A DNA stretch of 64,000 bases from Clostridia bacterium (GTDB lineage Bacteria; Bacillota; Clostridia; Oscillospirales; Acutalibacteraceae): NCBI GenBank assembly GCA_017438845.1, contig JAFRUO010000005.1, positions 62,001 to 126,000 of the forward strand, given 5' to 3'. Under the pieces are notes generated by a model. It did no database searches. It was not told the origin of the DNA and worked only from the letters and a program-made list of their open reading frames with translations. This document shows, in pieces, positions 23,443 through 31,742 of the stretch. How positions within the stretch are numbered: the stretch's first letter is position 1; each line of letters starts with the position of its first letter. The translations under genes were made by a program, and so were the position numbers.

Positions 23443-25890
23443 TTATTTAAACAAACCTTGCTGATCCATTCGCTGGATAATCGAAGCGATTTCCGCACGG
23501 GAGGCGGTCTTTGTCGGCGCAAGTCTGCCGTCGGACATTCCGCTGATGACATTCTTTTGCACCGCCCACGCCATAGGCGTTGTTGCATAAAGACTTACGT
23601 TATTTCCGTCGCTGAATTTTGCAAGCGTGCTTGTAATACTGCCGACTGCCGGCTCCTTTTTGTATTTGTAAAGAATAGTGGCAATCTGCTCACGGGTAAT
23701 CGGGTCGTTTACACCGAACTTGGTGCTGTTGTAACCCGATACAATATTGTTTGCAACCGCCCAGTTAACTGCGGCGGCGTAATATGAGCCCTTCTGTACG
23801 TCCTTAAACGAGGAGGCTTTTCCCGCATATTTTGACAAATCAGCCTTTGCAATATTTGCAATTATAACAACGAAATCCTGACGCTTGAGGTTGTCTCCGG
23901 GGCCGAAATATCCGTTCTGATAACCCGACATAAAGCCTGCTTTTGCGACATACTGTACCGCATCGTAGTACCATGCACCTTCTTTAACGTCAGGGAAATA
24001 AATATCGTCGTCAACGGGCTCGTCCAATTTCGGAATGCTGACGTTCTTTGTCTGTGTTGTGAAAGCAGAATTCGTGAAGGTTGCCGTAAACTTTCTTGTG
24101 CCTGTCTCCGCGGTTGTAGGCTGTTTGATTACCTGCGAGGTGGTGTTAACGGTTTCGGTCTCTTTGTGTGAGGAATCATTTGCGCAGACTCTGGTCGCAG
24201 TACAGGTCTTATTATCGGACGACCACTTGTAGGTGGGTGTTCCCCAGGAATGCCCTGTTGAAGGAACAGTAACAGTTTTGGTCTGAGTCGTGAAAGCAGA
24301 ATTTGAGAAGGTTGCCGTATATTTAACCTTGCCGCTGCTTTCGCATCCTGCCGAAGTAACAGTAACGTTTACGGCATTAACGGTTTCAGTCTCTTTGTGA
24401 GAAGAATCGTTTGTACAAGTTCTTGTCGCAGTACAGGTCTTGTTATCCGATGACCACTTGTAGGTGGGTGTTCCCCAGGAGTGACCTGTTGAAGATACAG
24501 TAACAGTTTTTGTCTGAGTTGTGAAAGCTGAATTTGAGAAGGTTGCCGTATATTTAACCTTACCGCTGCTTTCACATCCTGCCGAAGTAACCGTAGTAGT
24601 TACGGCGTTAACGGTTTCGGTCTCTTTGTGAGAAGAATCGTTTGTACAAGTTCTTGTCGCAGTACAGGTCTTATTATCGGACGACCACTTGTAAGTGGGT
24701 GTGCCCCAGGAGTGACCTGTTGAAGACACGGTAACAGTTTTTGTCTGAGTTGTGAAAGCAGAATTTGAGAAGGTTGCCGTATATTTAATCTTGCCGCTGC
24801 TTTCGCACCCTGCTTCTGTAACAGTTGAGCTAACTGCGTTTACTGTTTCTGTCTCGGTATGAGAAGAATCTCTTGAACATACTCTTGTTGCGGTACACGT
24901 CTTGTTATCCGACGACCATTTGTAGGTCGGTGTTCCCCAGGAGTGGCCGGTTGAACAATCATTTGGTTTTGGAGTAATATTAACCGTAGCGGAACCGATA
25001 AGCACATTTCCAACCCACGTGGTGCCGGCGTCAATTGCATAAACATAAACTGTCTGAGAGCCGGTCATATTTGTTTCTATTGTCGAGCTTATGCCGTGAT
25101 AATTGCCTACTCCGTAAACCGTATTCACATCGTCCCTGTATTTATCAGCTTTAATCTGATGGCCCTCTCCGCTTCCACTTCCGGCAGGACCGCCTATATA
25201 TACGTGAATGTCTAATGATTTACTTGGATCATCCATATCAAAGGCCCAGCCATTAATACCGATACAACCCTCACCGCCAGCAAAATAATCTATAACGCCT
25301 TGAGGTTTAGTTGCACCACCTGTCGAGCCGCCGGAATAGTGCTCAACAGAAGTAACATAATTTGCCAAAGTAGATAAAGAATATGTTTTATCCCAATGTA
25401 TAATACAGTCGTGTTTGCCATCTAATTCGCCATTATATTTCATATTACATTCTGCGACGACCACAGAACTGCCATTGTTTGATATAATGAAAACAGAATG
25501 GGGATAGCTACTGTAATACCTTATGATGTCTCCTGTCTTTACATTATATACGTTTTTATCAGTGTAGTCGCAGCTGGCTTTTCCGGAATAAAGATCTGCT
25601 AACAGTGTGGCAAATCCGTAGCACTGAATTCCGTTTCTATAATTATTTGACACATATCCTGAATAATATCCATCACGATTAGCTGCATAGTTCGTAACCG
25701 AATATGCGTTATTTCCTTCACTTTCCTTATGAGTCCAGTACTTCCCCTCAGGAAACATACTCCTTAACTCAGCAATTGATTTCCCTGCAGCGCTCGCCTG
25801 AATTGCTCCGACTGAAATTACGGACACAATCATCATTATGCTCAGAAGCAATGACAATGCCCGTTTTGAAAAGCTGTTCGTGTTTTTCAT
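23443..25890 (-). CDS. Large SLH-domain protein with papain-like N-terminus and four tandem repeats
   Basis: An 815-residue secreted protein. Signal peptide 1-34. Residues about 60-195 look like an NlpC/P60- or CHAP-type papain fold (Cys in GIQCYGFATLLADLY, a GDIIRYYSS strand, His in PHSVFIIS), possibly a cell-wall amidase. Residues about 200-310 form a beta-sandwich-like region (INGWAFDMDDPSKSLDIHVY). Four 77-residue repeats starting GHSWGTPTYKWSSDNKTC, each with several Cys, fill about 310-620. Three SLH repeats end the protein. The catalytic reading is tentative because only Cys and His are evident. SD GAGGG; own promoter (TTGCAA-18-TATAAT). Confidence 0.85.
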   Translation of the reverse strand: MKNTNSFSKRALSLLLSIMMIVSVISVGAIQASAAGKSIAELRSMFPEGKYWTHKESEGNNAYSVTNYAANRDGYYSGYVSNNYRNGIQCYGFATLLADLYSGKASCDYTDKNVYNVKTGDIIRYYSSYPHSVFIISNNGSSVVVAECNMKYNGELDGKHDCIIHWDKTYSLSTLANYVTSVEHYSGGSTGGATKPQGVIDYFAGGEGCIGINGWAFDMDDPSKSLDIHVYIGGPAGSGSGEGHQIKADKYRDDVNTVYGVGNYHGISSTIETNMTGSQTVYVYAIDAGTTWVGNVLIGSATVNITPKPNDCSTGHSWGTPTYKWSSDNKTCTATRVCSRDSSHTETETVNAVSSTVTEAGCESSGKIKYTATFSNSAFTTQTKTVTVSSTGHSWGTPTYKWSSDNKTCTATRTCTNDSSHKETETVNAVTTTVTSAGCESSGKVKYTATFSNSAFTTQTKTVTVSSTGHSWGTPTYKWSSDNKTCTATRTCTNDSSHKETETVNAVNVTVTSAGCESSGKVKYTATFSNSAFTTQTKTVTVPSTGHSWGTPTYKWSSDNKTCTATRVCANDSSHKETETVNTTSQVIKQPTTAETGTRKFTATFTNSAFTTQTKNVSIPKLDEPVDDDIYFPDVKEGAWYYDAVQYVAKAGFMSGYQNGYFGPGDNLKRQDFVVIIANIAKADLSKYAGKASSFKDVQKGSYYAAAVNWAVANNIVSGYNSTKFGVNDPITREQIATILYKYKKEPAVGSITSTLAKFSDGNNVSLYATTPMAWAVQKNVISGMSDGRLAPTKTASRAEIASIIQRMDQQGLFK
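24030..24955 (-). repeat. Four 231-bp in-frame tandem repeats in the SLH gene
   Basis: The landmark CCCCAGG recurs at 24242, 24473, 24704 and 24935, a period of exactly 231 bp (77 codons). The middle copies are nearly identical, while the outer edges have drifted. This suggests recent duplication or gene conversion. Confidence 0.9.
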
Positions 25891-25949
25891 TTGTTTTCCC
25901 TCTTTCTTTGTTTTTTAAAGCGTAACTTAAAAAGCTACATAGTAAGCAT

Positions 25950-25979
25950 ATTATACTACATAAGCTTGCCTGCTTGCAA
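25950..25979 (-). promoter_or_regulatory. Promoter of the large SLH gene
   Basis: On the minus strand TTGCAA, 18-bp spacer, TATAAT (25955-25950), about 60 bp before the ATG. Confidence 0.55.
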
Positions 25980-26030
25980 TTCCCCAACGGGGTACAAACG
26001 GCGGAATTAAGGGGATTTTTTTGTATTTCC

Positions 26031-26058
26031 TTGACAATTAAATCGCGTATATGATATT
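26031..26058 (+). promoter_or_regulatory. Promoter of the HTH / zinc-ribbon gene pair
   Basis: TTGACA (26031-26036), 16-bp spacer, GATATT (26053-26058). Confidence 0.5.
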
Positions 26059-26080
26059 TTATTTAGGTGGGGTGAGGTAT

Positions 26081-26527
26081 TTGACTAAAAAAACAGACGA
26101 GCTGATGAAGGCTCTTAAAGATGAAAAAGGCTCGCTTAAAGAATATCTTTCGGAAAACAAGGGTGAATTCGTTTCAAACGATGTTCGTGATTTCTGGAAC
26201 AGAATGGTAAAACAATCCGGCATGCCTAAGGTTGAAATAATCGACCGTTCGGGCTGCGGATACAATTATTTTTACTGCATAATCAACGGCAAAAAAACGC
26301 CCTCAAGAGAAAAAACACTTTCACTTGCGCTGACAATGCACCTTTCCCTCGACGACTGTCAGCAAGCGCTCAAGCTCAGCGGTAAGGCTCCGCTTTACCC
26401 GAGAAGCAAGCGTGACAGCATTATTATTTACGGCATCGAGCACGGTCAAAGCCTTGACGAGGTTTGCGCCGAGCTTGACAGGCACGGCGAAAAATCCTTA
26501 AGAAATATCGGTGAACGCAATGGTTAA
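26081..26527 (+). CDS. Small helix-turn-helix-like protein next to a kinase locus
   Basis: About 148 residues. The middle (GCGYNYFYCIINGKKTPSRE, then KTLSLALTMHLSLDDCQQAL) has the shape of a divergent Cro/C1-type HTH. The C-terminal third (KRDSIIIYGIEHGQSLDEV) is a second conserved-looking block. A TTG at 26081 is chosen, behind GGTGAGG. The gene overlaps the next gene by 8 bp. It may link signals from the nearby kinase to transcription; this is inference from position only. Confidence 0.6.
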   Translation: MTKKTDELMKALKDEKGSLKEYLSENKGEFVSNDVRDFWNRMVKQSGMPKVEIIDRSGCGYNYFYCIINGKKTPSREKTLSLALTMHLSLDDCQQALKLSGKAPLYPRSKRDSIIIYGIEHGQSLDEVCAELDRHGEKSLRNIGERNG

Positions 26528-28253
26528 ATGTCCGAATTGTTCAAAAGAGCTACCTGACGGCAGTTCCTTTTGTCTGTATTGCTGCACCTCAACGGTAGAC
26601 AGAAAACTCTTTTCCGTAAGCGAAGAGGGCGGGTTTTCTTCGTTTATCAAGAGCAGACAGCTAAGAGTCGCAGTTTCCTGTCTGTTGATAGTCGGACTGG
26701 CTTTCGGCGGAGGGATGCTTTTTAAAAAATATAATCACGGCATTGTTTCCGTTTCGGCTGAAAATACAACGCTCATACCCGTTACCAATGAAAACGGGGA
26801 GGCGGTTACCGATTCTTCGGGCGAGGCTGTAATGGAGCTTGCGGTTCCCGTGACCGACAAAAACGGAGAGGAGCTTACGGGCGTTGACGGAGAAAAGCTT
26901 TATCAGTCCGTTGTTCCCGTAACCGACGCTCAGGGCGAAATCGTCACCGCCAAGGGCGGAGAGCAGGTTTATCAGGTCGCTTCGGGCAGTACGGAAAACG
27001 CAACCGAGGAGCAGACGGCCAAAAAAAGCCTCTTGAATATTATTTTCGGCGGCGGAGATAAAAAGGAAAGCTCAACTGCGGCGCAGACTACCGCAAAGTC
27101 TGTACAGAGCACGACAAGGCCGTCAACCCCTTCGACCACCGCAAAGCCCGTTTCAACCACAGCAAAGCCGACAACTACTGCGGTGCAGGCTGTTTCCGAA
27201 GTGCCCTCTGCCGAAGAATTCAGCTACAGAGAGGTCAACGGAAAAATCCTTATCACCTCATACAACGGGAAAAAGAGCCATGTTATTGTTCCGACCCATA
27301 TCAATTCCAAAGAGGTTGCATACATAGGCGTCGGAGCCTTCAGCAATAACAGCTTCATAGAAAAAATCACGTTTGAGAGCATAAACTCCGGCTACGGAAG
27401 AAATCTGTTTTTCCAGGCGGGCGGAGCCGTGTTCAACAACCTGAAAAATTTAAAGGAAATTCATTTTGCTTACGAAACCTCATACAGGACGGTAGACTCC
27501 GACTGCAACGTAATAAGCACAAATTCTCTTGAGAATATACCGAAGCTTTTCAATGCGGTTCCGCGCCTTTCAACCTTTACGCAGGACCCGCAAAGCATTA
27601 ACCCCGAAAATGCACTGCACGCATCGGGTATAAGGCTTGTTGTCGAAAACAACCTTCTGTTTAATTTGCCGACGCTTCTTTACTGTCCGCCGGCCTATCC
27701 AAGCACGGTGCTTGACCTTAAAGCCGAGCTTCCCTCGCTTGCTTATTCAAGCGTTAAAAACTGTACGGCGGCGGTTAACGGAGCCTTTAAGGATCTGGTT
27801 AACGTCAGGAAAATCGTACTTTCAAAGAATTACAGCTACAACTACCTTTCGCCCTTCGTGGGAAGCCTCAGCTCTTCTGTCGAGGAGCTTGCGGTCGAGC
27901 AGGGGAACGACAGGCTGTTTTCGTCGGGAGGTGTGCTTTATACGGTCGGCTCTGCGGTAAACGGCGTACAGTATTACAGAATTGCCGCTTATCCCGCAGG
28001 CAAAAAGGACGCGTCATATACCCTGCCCGACAACGGTCTTGCATACCTTGTGACGGGCGACAGGTTTAATTCTAACGTTTACCTCAGGACGCTCACGGTA
28101 CCCTACGGGGTTGTCAGCGAGGATTTGTTTACAAATTCCCAAAGGCCCTCCGCCCTTACCAAGGTAAGGCTCAGGGACACCCTTAAATATCCCTACGGCG
28201 ACACCAACGCCGCCGCGGCAAAAAAGCACTCAGTCAGCTTTGAGCTTTATTAA
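26520..28253 (+). CDS. Zinc-ribbon, membrane-anchored leucine-rich-repeat protein
   Basis: A 577-residue protein. Residues 4-25 form a zinc ribbon (CPNCSKELPDGSSFCLYCC). One membrane helix lies at about 51-72. Three roughly 30-residue repeats of the form PVTD-NGE-VTG--GE--YQ follow (about 85-155). A Thr/Ser-rich linker (about 170-225) leads to BspA-type LRR_5 units (about 235-577). The zinc ribbon should be cytoplasmic and the LRR outside. The ATG at 26520 starts just before the ribbon; a GTG at 26511 is in frame but poorer. Such receptor-like architecture beside a protein kinase suggests a sensor, but no ligand is known. Confidence 0.75.
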   Translation: MVKCPNCSKELPDGSSFCLYCCTSTVDRKLFSVSEEGGFSSFIKSRQLRVAVSCLLIVGLAFGGGMLFKKYNHGIVSVSAENTTLIPVTNENGEAVTDSSGEAVMELAVPVTDKNGEELTGVDGEKLYQSVVPVTDAQGEIVTAKGGEQVYQVASGSTENATEEQTAKKSLLNIIFGGGDKKESSTAAQTTAKSVQSTTRPSTPSTTAKPVSTTAKPTTTAVQAVSEVPSAEEFSYREVNGKILITSYNGKKSHVIVPTHINSKEVAYIGVGAFSNNSFIEKITFESINSGYGRNLFFQAGGAVFNNLKNLKEIHFAYETSYRTVDSDCNVISTNSLENIPKLFNAVPRLSTFTQDPQSINPENALHASGIRLVVENNLLFNLPTLLYCPPAYPSTVLDLKAELPSLAYSSVKNCTAAVNGAFKDLVNVRKIVLSKNYSYNYLSPFVGSLSSSVEELAVEQGNDRLFSSGGVLYTVGSAVNGVQYYRIAAYPAGKKDASYTLPDNGLAYLVTGDRFNSNVYLRTLTVPYGVVSEDLFTNSQRPSALTKVRLRDTLKYPYGDTNAAAAKKHSVSFELY

Positions 28254-28266
28254 ATTTCAACAGCAA

Positions 28267-28304
28267 AAGACCGCACCGACTGAAATCGGTACGGTCTTGT
28301 TTTT
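28267..28304. terminator. Bidirectional terminator between LRR and kinase genes
   Basis: AAGACCG-ACCGA pairs with TCGGT-CGGTCTT (one mismatch), followed by T-runs on both sides. Confidence 0.75.
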
Positions 28305-28308
28305 TGCT

Positions 28309-29043
28309 TTATTTTATTCGCCTGCACTGCTTTAAATCCTTTTTAAGCTCATACACATCCTGATACCTTTTCAGCATCTGAGTGTGAGTGCATTTTTCAA
28401 TTATCCTTCCGAGCTTACCCTCGGGCGTTTGGATCGAGGGGTGCTTGCCCGTGAGCATTTCGTTGAGCATTACGCCGAGTGCGTAAATGTCGGTCGAGGG
28501 CATTGACTGCACAATTCCGAATTGCTCGGGTGCAGCGTATCCCACAGTGCCGAGGTTTTTTGTGTCGTTGTCATGCTCCTCGGAAATCTTCCTCGCCGTC
28601 TGCAGGTCAATAAGCATCGCCTCGTTGTCGGCGTTTATGATTATATTGGACGGCTTGATGTCACGGTGAACAATGTTGTTTGAGTGCAAAAAGGCAAGTG
28701 CATCGCATATGTTTATGCAGTATTTGACCGCCTCAGCCGCTTTCAGCTTTTTTTCACCGAGTATATCACTGAGCCGGGTGCCGGTGATAAATTCCTCAAT
28801 TATCAGCGTTTCGTCGCCGTTTGTGCAGACGTCGTAGATTTCGGGAACATTACGGCATTTCGTGCCGATAAGGCTCTTAACAGTGTCGCTGTCCTGACCC
28901 TCGGCGACAATCAGCAATATTCTCTTTTCTGAGGCTTTATGCACATATGACGCAATTCGTACCGTATCCGTTTGACGCAACACAGCGTCTGCGTCGTACT
29001 CATTTTCAATTACCGAAAGTATATATTTATATCTGTCTTCCAT
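28309..29043 (-). CDS. Ser/Thr protein kinase-like protein with an atypical N-lobe
   Basis: A 244-residue protein that is almost only a kinase domain. The catalytic loop is canonical (HRDIKPSNII, about residues 125-134), and GYAAPEQFG and STDIYALGVMLNEML fit the activation and F-helix regions. However, the metal motif DFG reads DLQ (IDLQTAR), no GxGxxG glycine loop is seen, and the N-lobe is short. It has no membrane helix or sensor domain of its own. The catalytic Asp residues remain, so activity is possible, but it could also be a degenerate kinase. It faces the HTH/LRR pair and starts with SD GGAGGA. Confidence 0.85.
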   Translation of the reverse strand: MEDRYKYILSVIENEYDADAVLRQTDTVRIASYVHKASEKRILLIVAEGQDSDTVKSLIGTKCRNVPEIYDVCTNGDETLIIEEFITGTRLSDILGEKKLKAAEAVKYCINICDALAFLHSNNIVHRDIKPSNIIINADNEAMLIDLQTARKISEEHDNDTKNLGTVGYAAPEQFGIVQSMPSTDIYALGVMLNEMLTGKHPSIQTPEGKLGRIIEKCTHTQMLKRYQDVYELKKDLKQCRRIK

Positions 29044-29067
29044 TTCTTCCTCCGACGGTTATCAGTT

Positions 29068-30174
29068 TTAGCCGAACAGCCTTGACAAAAGAGCCTTCGC
29101 CTCCGCACAGTTAAAGCCGCCGGGGGAGTTGTCAAAGTTTTTCACGTTCTTCCAGCCCTCGCAATAGCTGTCAATTACGTCCTCGGTAAAACGAACATTT
29201 TCAAGGCGGTTCAGGCTTGAGAGCAGTCTTGTAAACGATTCGTGCGTTTCACCCGTAAGGTTATAAAAGCCGCATGCACGTTCGGGCAAAAAGCTTTCTG
29301 CTCTTTCAAGAAAGGCAGGCAGAAAGGCGGCGCAGGCAAAGCCGTGAGGTACCGAAAACTGCTCGGTCAGTGCGTAGCCGAGAGTGTGCGGAAAGCAGGT
29401 CCCGGTGATATTGAGAGCCATCCCTGCAAGCAGTGAGGCGCAGTAAAGACGGTCCCTGCCCGACTCGTCGGGACATTCCCCTGTCTGCGACATTTTTTTA
29501 AGCTCATACAATATCGGAGGTATTGCCGCCCGTGCGTATAGCTCGGAATTTACATCGGATTTTTTTGAAAACAGGCTTTCAACGGCGTGCGACAAAGCGT
29601 CAACGGCGGTCGAAACTGTATAAAAATACGGTACGGAATAGGTGTATTTCGGGTCTGCAAAAGCAAGCTTTGCAAAGTACGCGGGACCGCTGACGCTTTT
29701 CTTTCGGCCGTTTTCTCTTGTAAGCACAGAAACTGCCGTGACCTCGCTTCCTGTTCCCGCGGTTGTGCCGACAAGGACTGTGGGCAGGGGAGAGCGCTTA
29801 CACTCAGCGGTGTATATTTCCTCCGCACGGGAAAAATCTGCCGAAGCGTAAACTGCCGCCGCCTTTGCGGCGTCAAGCTGGCTTCCTCCGCCGATTCCGA
29901 TTATAAAATCAGAGCCGAGCTCCCTTGCGGCTTTTCCCGCTTCAAAGCAATCCGAGGCTTTTGGGTTCTGAGTTATTTTGTCAAACACAAAGTACCCGAC
30001 GCCTTCCCTTTCGAGGGCGTTCTTAACGTCGTCAATGGCACCGCTGAGCACGGCTGAGCCCTTGCCGCAGACAATAAAAGCTTTTTTACCGAAGTGAGCA
30101 AGCTCGTTTGAGTGAAGTAAAACGGCGTTTTTTTCGCCGATTACCCTTACGGGCATATTAAAATTAAACAGCAT
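29068..30174 (-). CDS. Iron-containing alcohol dehydrogenase family protein
   Basis: A 368-residue protein of the Fe-ADH family. The NAD(P)-binding motif GIGGGSQLDAAKA is near residues 93-105 and TTAGTGSEVTAVSV near 135-148. Metal-site histidines fit DALSHAVESLF, FPHTLGYAL and VPHGFACA. The family reduces aldehydes or oxidises alcohols; the substrate is not readable. The start ATG at 30174 has SD GAGGTG, preferred over an upstream in-frame codon. A promoter (TTTACA-17-TACTAT) lies in the region shared with the divergent apbE-rnf cluster, next to a Rex-like palindrome. Confidence 0.9.
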   Translation of the reverse strand: MLFNFNMPVRVIGEKNAVLLHSNELAHFGKKAFIVCGKGSAVLSGAIDDVKNALEREGVGYFVFDKITQNPKASDCFEAGKAARELGSDFIIGIGGGSQLDAAKAAAVYASADFSRAEEIYTAECKRSPLPTVLVGTTAGTGSEVTAVSVLTRENGRKKSVSGPAYFAKLAFADPKYTYSVPYFYTVSTAVDALSHAVESLFSKKSDVNSELYARAAIPPILYELKKMSQTGECPDESGRDRLYCASLLAGMALNITGTCFPHTLGYALTEQFSVPHGFACAAFLPAFLERAESFLPERACGFYNLTGETHESFTRLLSSLNRLENVRFTEDVIDSYCEGWKNVKNFDNSPGGFNCAEAKALLSRLFG

Positions 30175-30192
30175 GGTTTTCACCTCAGAAAA

Positions 30193-30221
30193 ATAGTAAC
30201 ACATTTTGCGTTCCGTGTAAA
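30193..30221 (-). promoter_or_regulatory. Promoter of the alcohol dehydrogenase gene
   Basis: On the minus strand TTTACA (30221-30216), 17-bp spacer, TACTAT (30198-30193). Confidence 0.6.
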
Positions 30222-30238
30222 ATCAAATTTTGTTAATT

Positions 30239-30258
30239 ATTGTTATTATAATAACAAT
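30239..30258. promoter_or_regulatory. 20-bp perfect palindrome, candidate Rex operator
   Basis: ATTGTTATTATAATAACAAT is a perfect palindrome. Its core TTGTTA-N6-TAACAA matches the Rex site TTGTTAA-N4-TTAACAA at 12 of 14 fixed positions with the same spacing. It lies between the two divergent promoters and ends 2 bp before the -35 element of apbE. Rex senses NADH/NAD+, which suits both neighbouring units. Confidence 0.6.
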
Positions 30259-30260
30259 TC

Positions 30261-30289
30261 TTGAATATAAATGCAAAATATAGTATAAT
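30261..30289 (+). promoter_or_regulatory. Promoter of the apbE-rnf cluster
   Basis: TTGAAT (30261-30266), 17-bp spacer, TATAAT (30284-30289). Confidence 0.7.
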
Positions 30290-30320
30290 TTTAAAGTAAT
30301 TGTAAAAATGGGGTGATAGG

Positions 30321-31364
30321 GTGAATTTCAGAAAAGCTTCGGCGCTTATTCTTACTGCCCTTTGCCTTTTGTTGCTGTTAAACTGTTGCACTGTTCCCAC
30401 GAAAAGCAGATCGTATCAGAAAAGCGATATAGCAATGGGAAGCGCTGTCAGCGTTAAGCTTTATGCTTTGGGTGACGCTGACACGGAGCAGGTCGCACAG
30501 CAGATGATTACAAAAATCAAACAGCTCGATACGCTTATTTCAAAGAATGATGAAAATGCGTTTCTGTATTCTTTGAATCAAAAGAGCGGTCAGACGCTTG
30601 AGACTGACCCGGAGCTTATAGATTACATTATTAAAACGAAGGAAGTTTATGCGCTTTCCGACTCAAAGCTTTCCGTAACAAGCGGCGCTCTGACAGAGCT
30701 TTGGGGCTTTGACACCGATAATTTCCGTCTGCCAGAGGAAGCCGAAATCAAAAAAGCAATTCCGTTTTGCTCGGACGAGGGGCTTACAGTTTCAAAGAAA
30801 AACCTGACAGTTTTTGTGCCTGAGGGCGGAATTATCAACCTCGGCTCAGTTGGAAAGGGCATTGCCTGCGACAAGGCGGTTGAGTGCTTTAATTACAGCT
30901 CACAAAGCTGTCAGGGGGCGGTAATAAGCGTCGGCGGAAGCATTGCCGTAATCGGCTCTCATGACAAAAAACAGGACTGGACGGTCGGAATAAGGAACCC
31001 CTTCGGAGAGGTTAACGATTATTTCGGTACGCTCACCGTTTCGGGCACGGGCTTTGTTTCAACCTCCGGAAGCTATGAAAAGAGCTTTAACCTTGACGGT
31101 AAAAGCTATCACCATATACTTGACCTGACTACGGGATACCCCGTCGAAACCGAACTTGTGAGCGTAAGCGTTAAGGCGGATTCGGGGCTGTTAAGCGACG
31201 CACTGTCTACAATGTGCTTTGTACTCGGCGAGGAGAAATCAAAGGATATTTTAAACCGATATAATGCTCAGGCAGTTTTTGTATATAAGGACAAAAGCGT
31301 CAGTGTTACGGACGGAATTAAGGACGCTTTCAAAATAGTCAACGGGGAGTTTAAGCCGATATGA
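30321..31364 (+). CDS. apbE: FAD:protein FMN transferase (ApbE family), lipoprotein
   Basis: A 347-residue protein. The N-terminal signal peptide ends in a lipobox (LLLLLNCC), so it is anchored outside the membrane. ApbE marks include NLGSVGKGIACDKAVE, ISVGGSIAVIGS and YHHILDLTTGYPV. It transfers FMN from FAD to Thr of flavoproteins. Its targets RnfD and RnfG are encoded 2-4 kb downstream, which makes this an Rnf maturation gene. Translation starts at GTG behind GGGGTGATAG. The next gene overlaps by 4 bp. Confidence 0.93.
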   Translation: MNFRKASALILTALCLLLLLNCCTVPTKSRSYQKSDIAMGSAVSVKLYALGDADTEQVAQQMITKIKQLDTLISKNDENAFLYSLNQKSGQTLETDPELIDYIIKTKEVYALSDSKLSVTSGALTELWGFDTDNFRLPEEAEIKKAIPFCSDEGLTVSKKNLTVFVPEGGIINLGSVGKGIACDKAVECFNYSSQSCQGAVISVGGSIAVIGSHDKKQDWTVGIRNPFGEVNDYFGTLTVSGTGFVSTSGSYEKSFNLDGKSYHHILDLTTGYPVETELVSVSVKADSGLLSDALSTMCFVLGEEKSKDILNRYNAQAVFVYKDKSVSVTDGIKDAFKIVNGEFKPI

Positions 31365-31738
31365 ATGAACAGAGAAAGCTTGCTTCTCCCCTGCAGGCAT
31401 TGCTTATATTACTGCTTGCCGCGGCGGCAACGGCATTTTTCTTCATAACACGCCCCGATAGGCAGGACGGTGCGGTTGCCGTAATTACCGTCAAAGGGAG
31501 AGTTGTAAAAGAGGTCAGCCTTTCAGCGGCTGAGGATGAGCTGATAACCCTCGACAACGGCGTGGTAATAGAATTTACGGACGGTAAAATCGGCTTTAAG
31601 GAAAGCGGATGCCCCGACAAAATCTGTATACGGACGGGCATGCTCTCCAAGGTCGGCGAAAGCGCCGCCTGTGTGCCTGAGGGCACGGTAATAAGCATTG
31701 AAGGGAAAGCTCCCGATATTGATATTATAAGCTATTGA
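31361..31738 (+). CDS. NusG domain II-containing membrane protein
   Basis: A 125-residue protein. One membrane helix (about residues 11-30) precedes a small beta domain with the family core ESGCPDKICIRTGMLSK and a closing VPEGTVISI. Proteins of this type are commonly found in clostridial gene sets with ApbE and Gx transporters. Their role is unknown despite the name, which only reflects fold similarity to NusG domain II. The ATG overlaps the apbE stop by 4 bp. Confidence 0.85.
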   Translation: MNEQRKLASPLQALLILLLAAAATAFFFITRPDRQDGAVAVITVKGRVVKEVSLSAAEDELITLDNGVVIEFTDGKIGFKESGCPDKICIRTGMLSKVGESAACVPEGTVISIEGKAPDIDIISY

Positions 31739-31742
31739 CGTT

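Noticed and set aside
24030..24955. CRISPR-like array
   Set aside because: Repeats are 231 bp, in frame and contiguous without spacers; they encode protein repeats.
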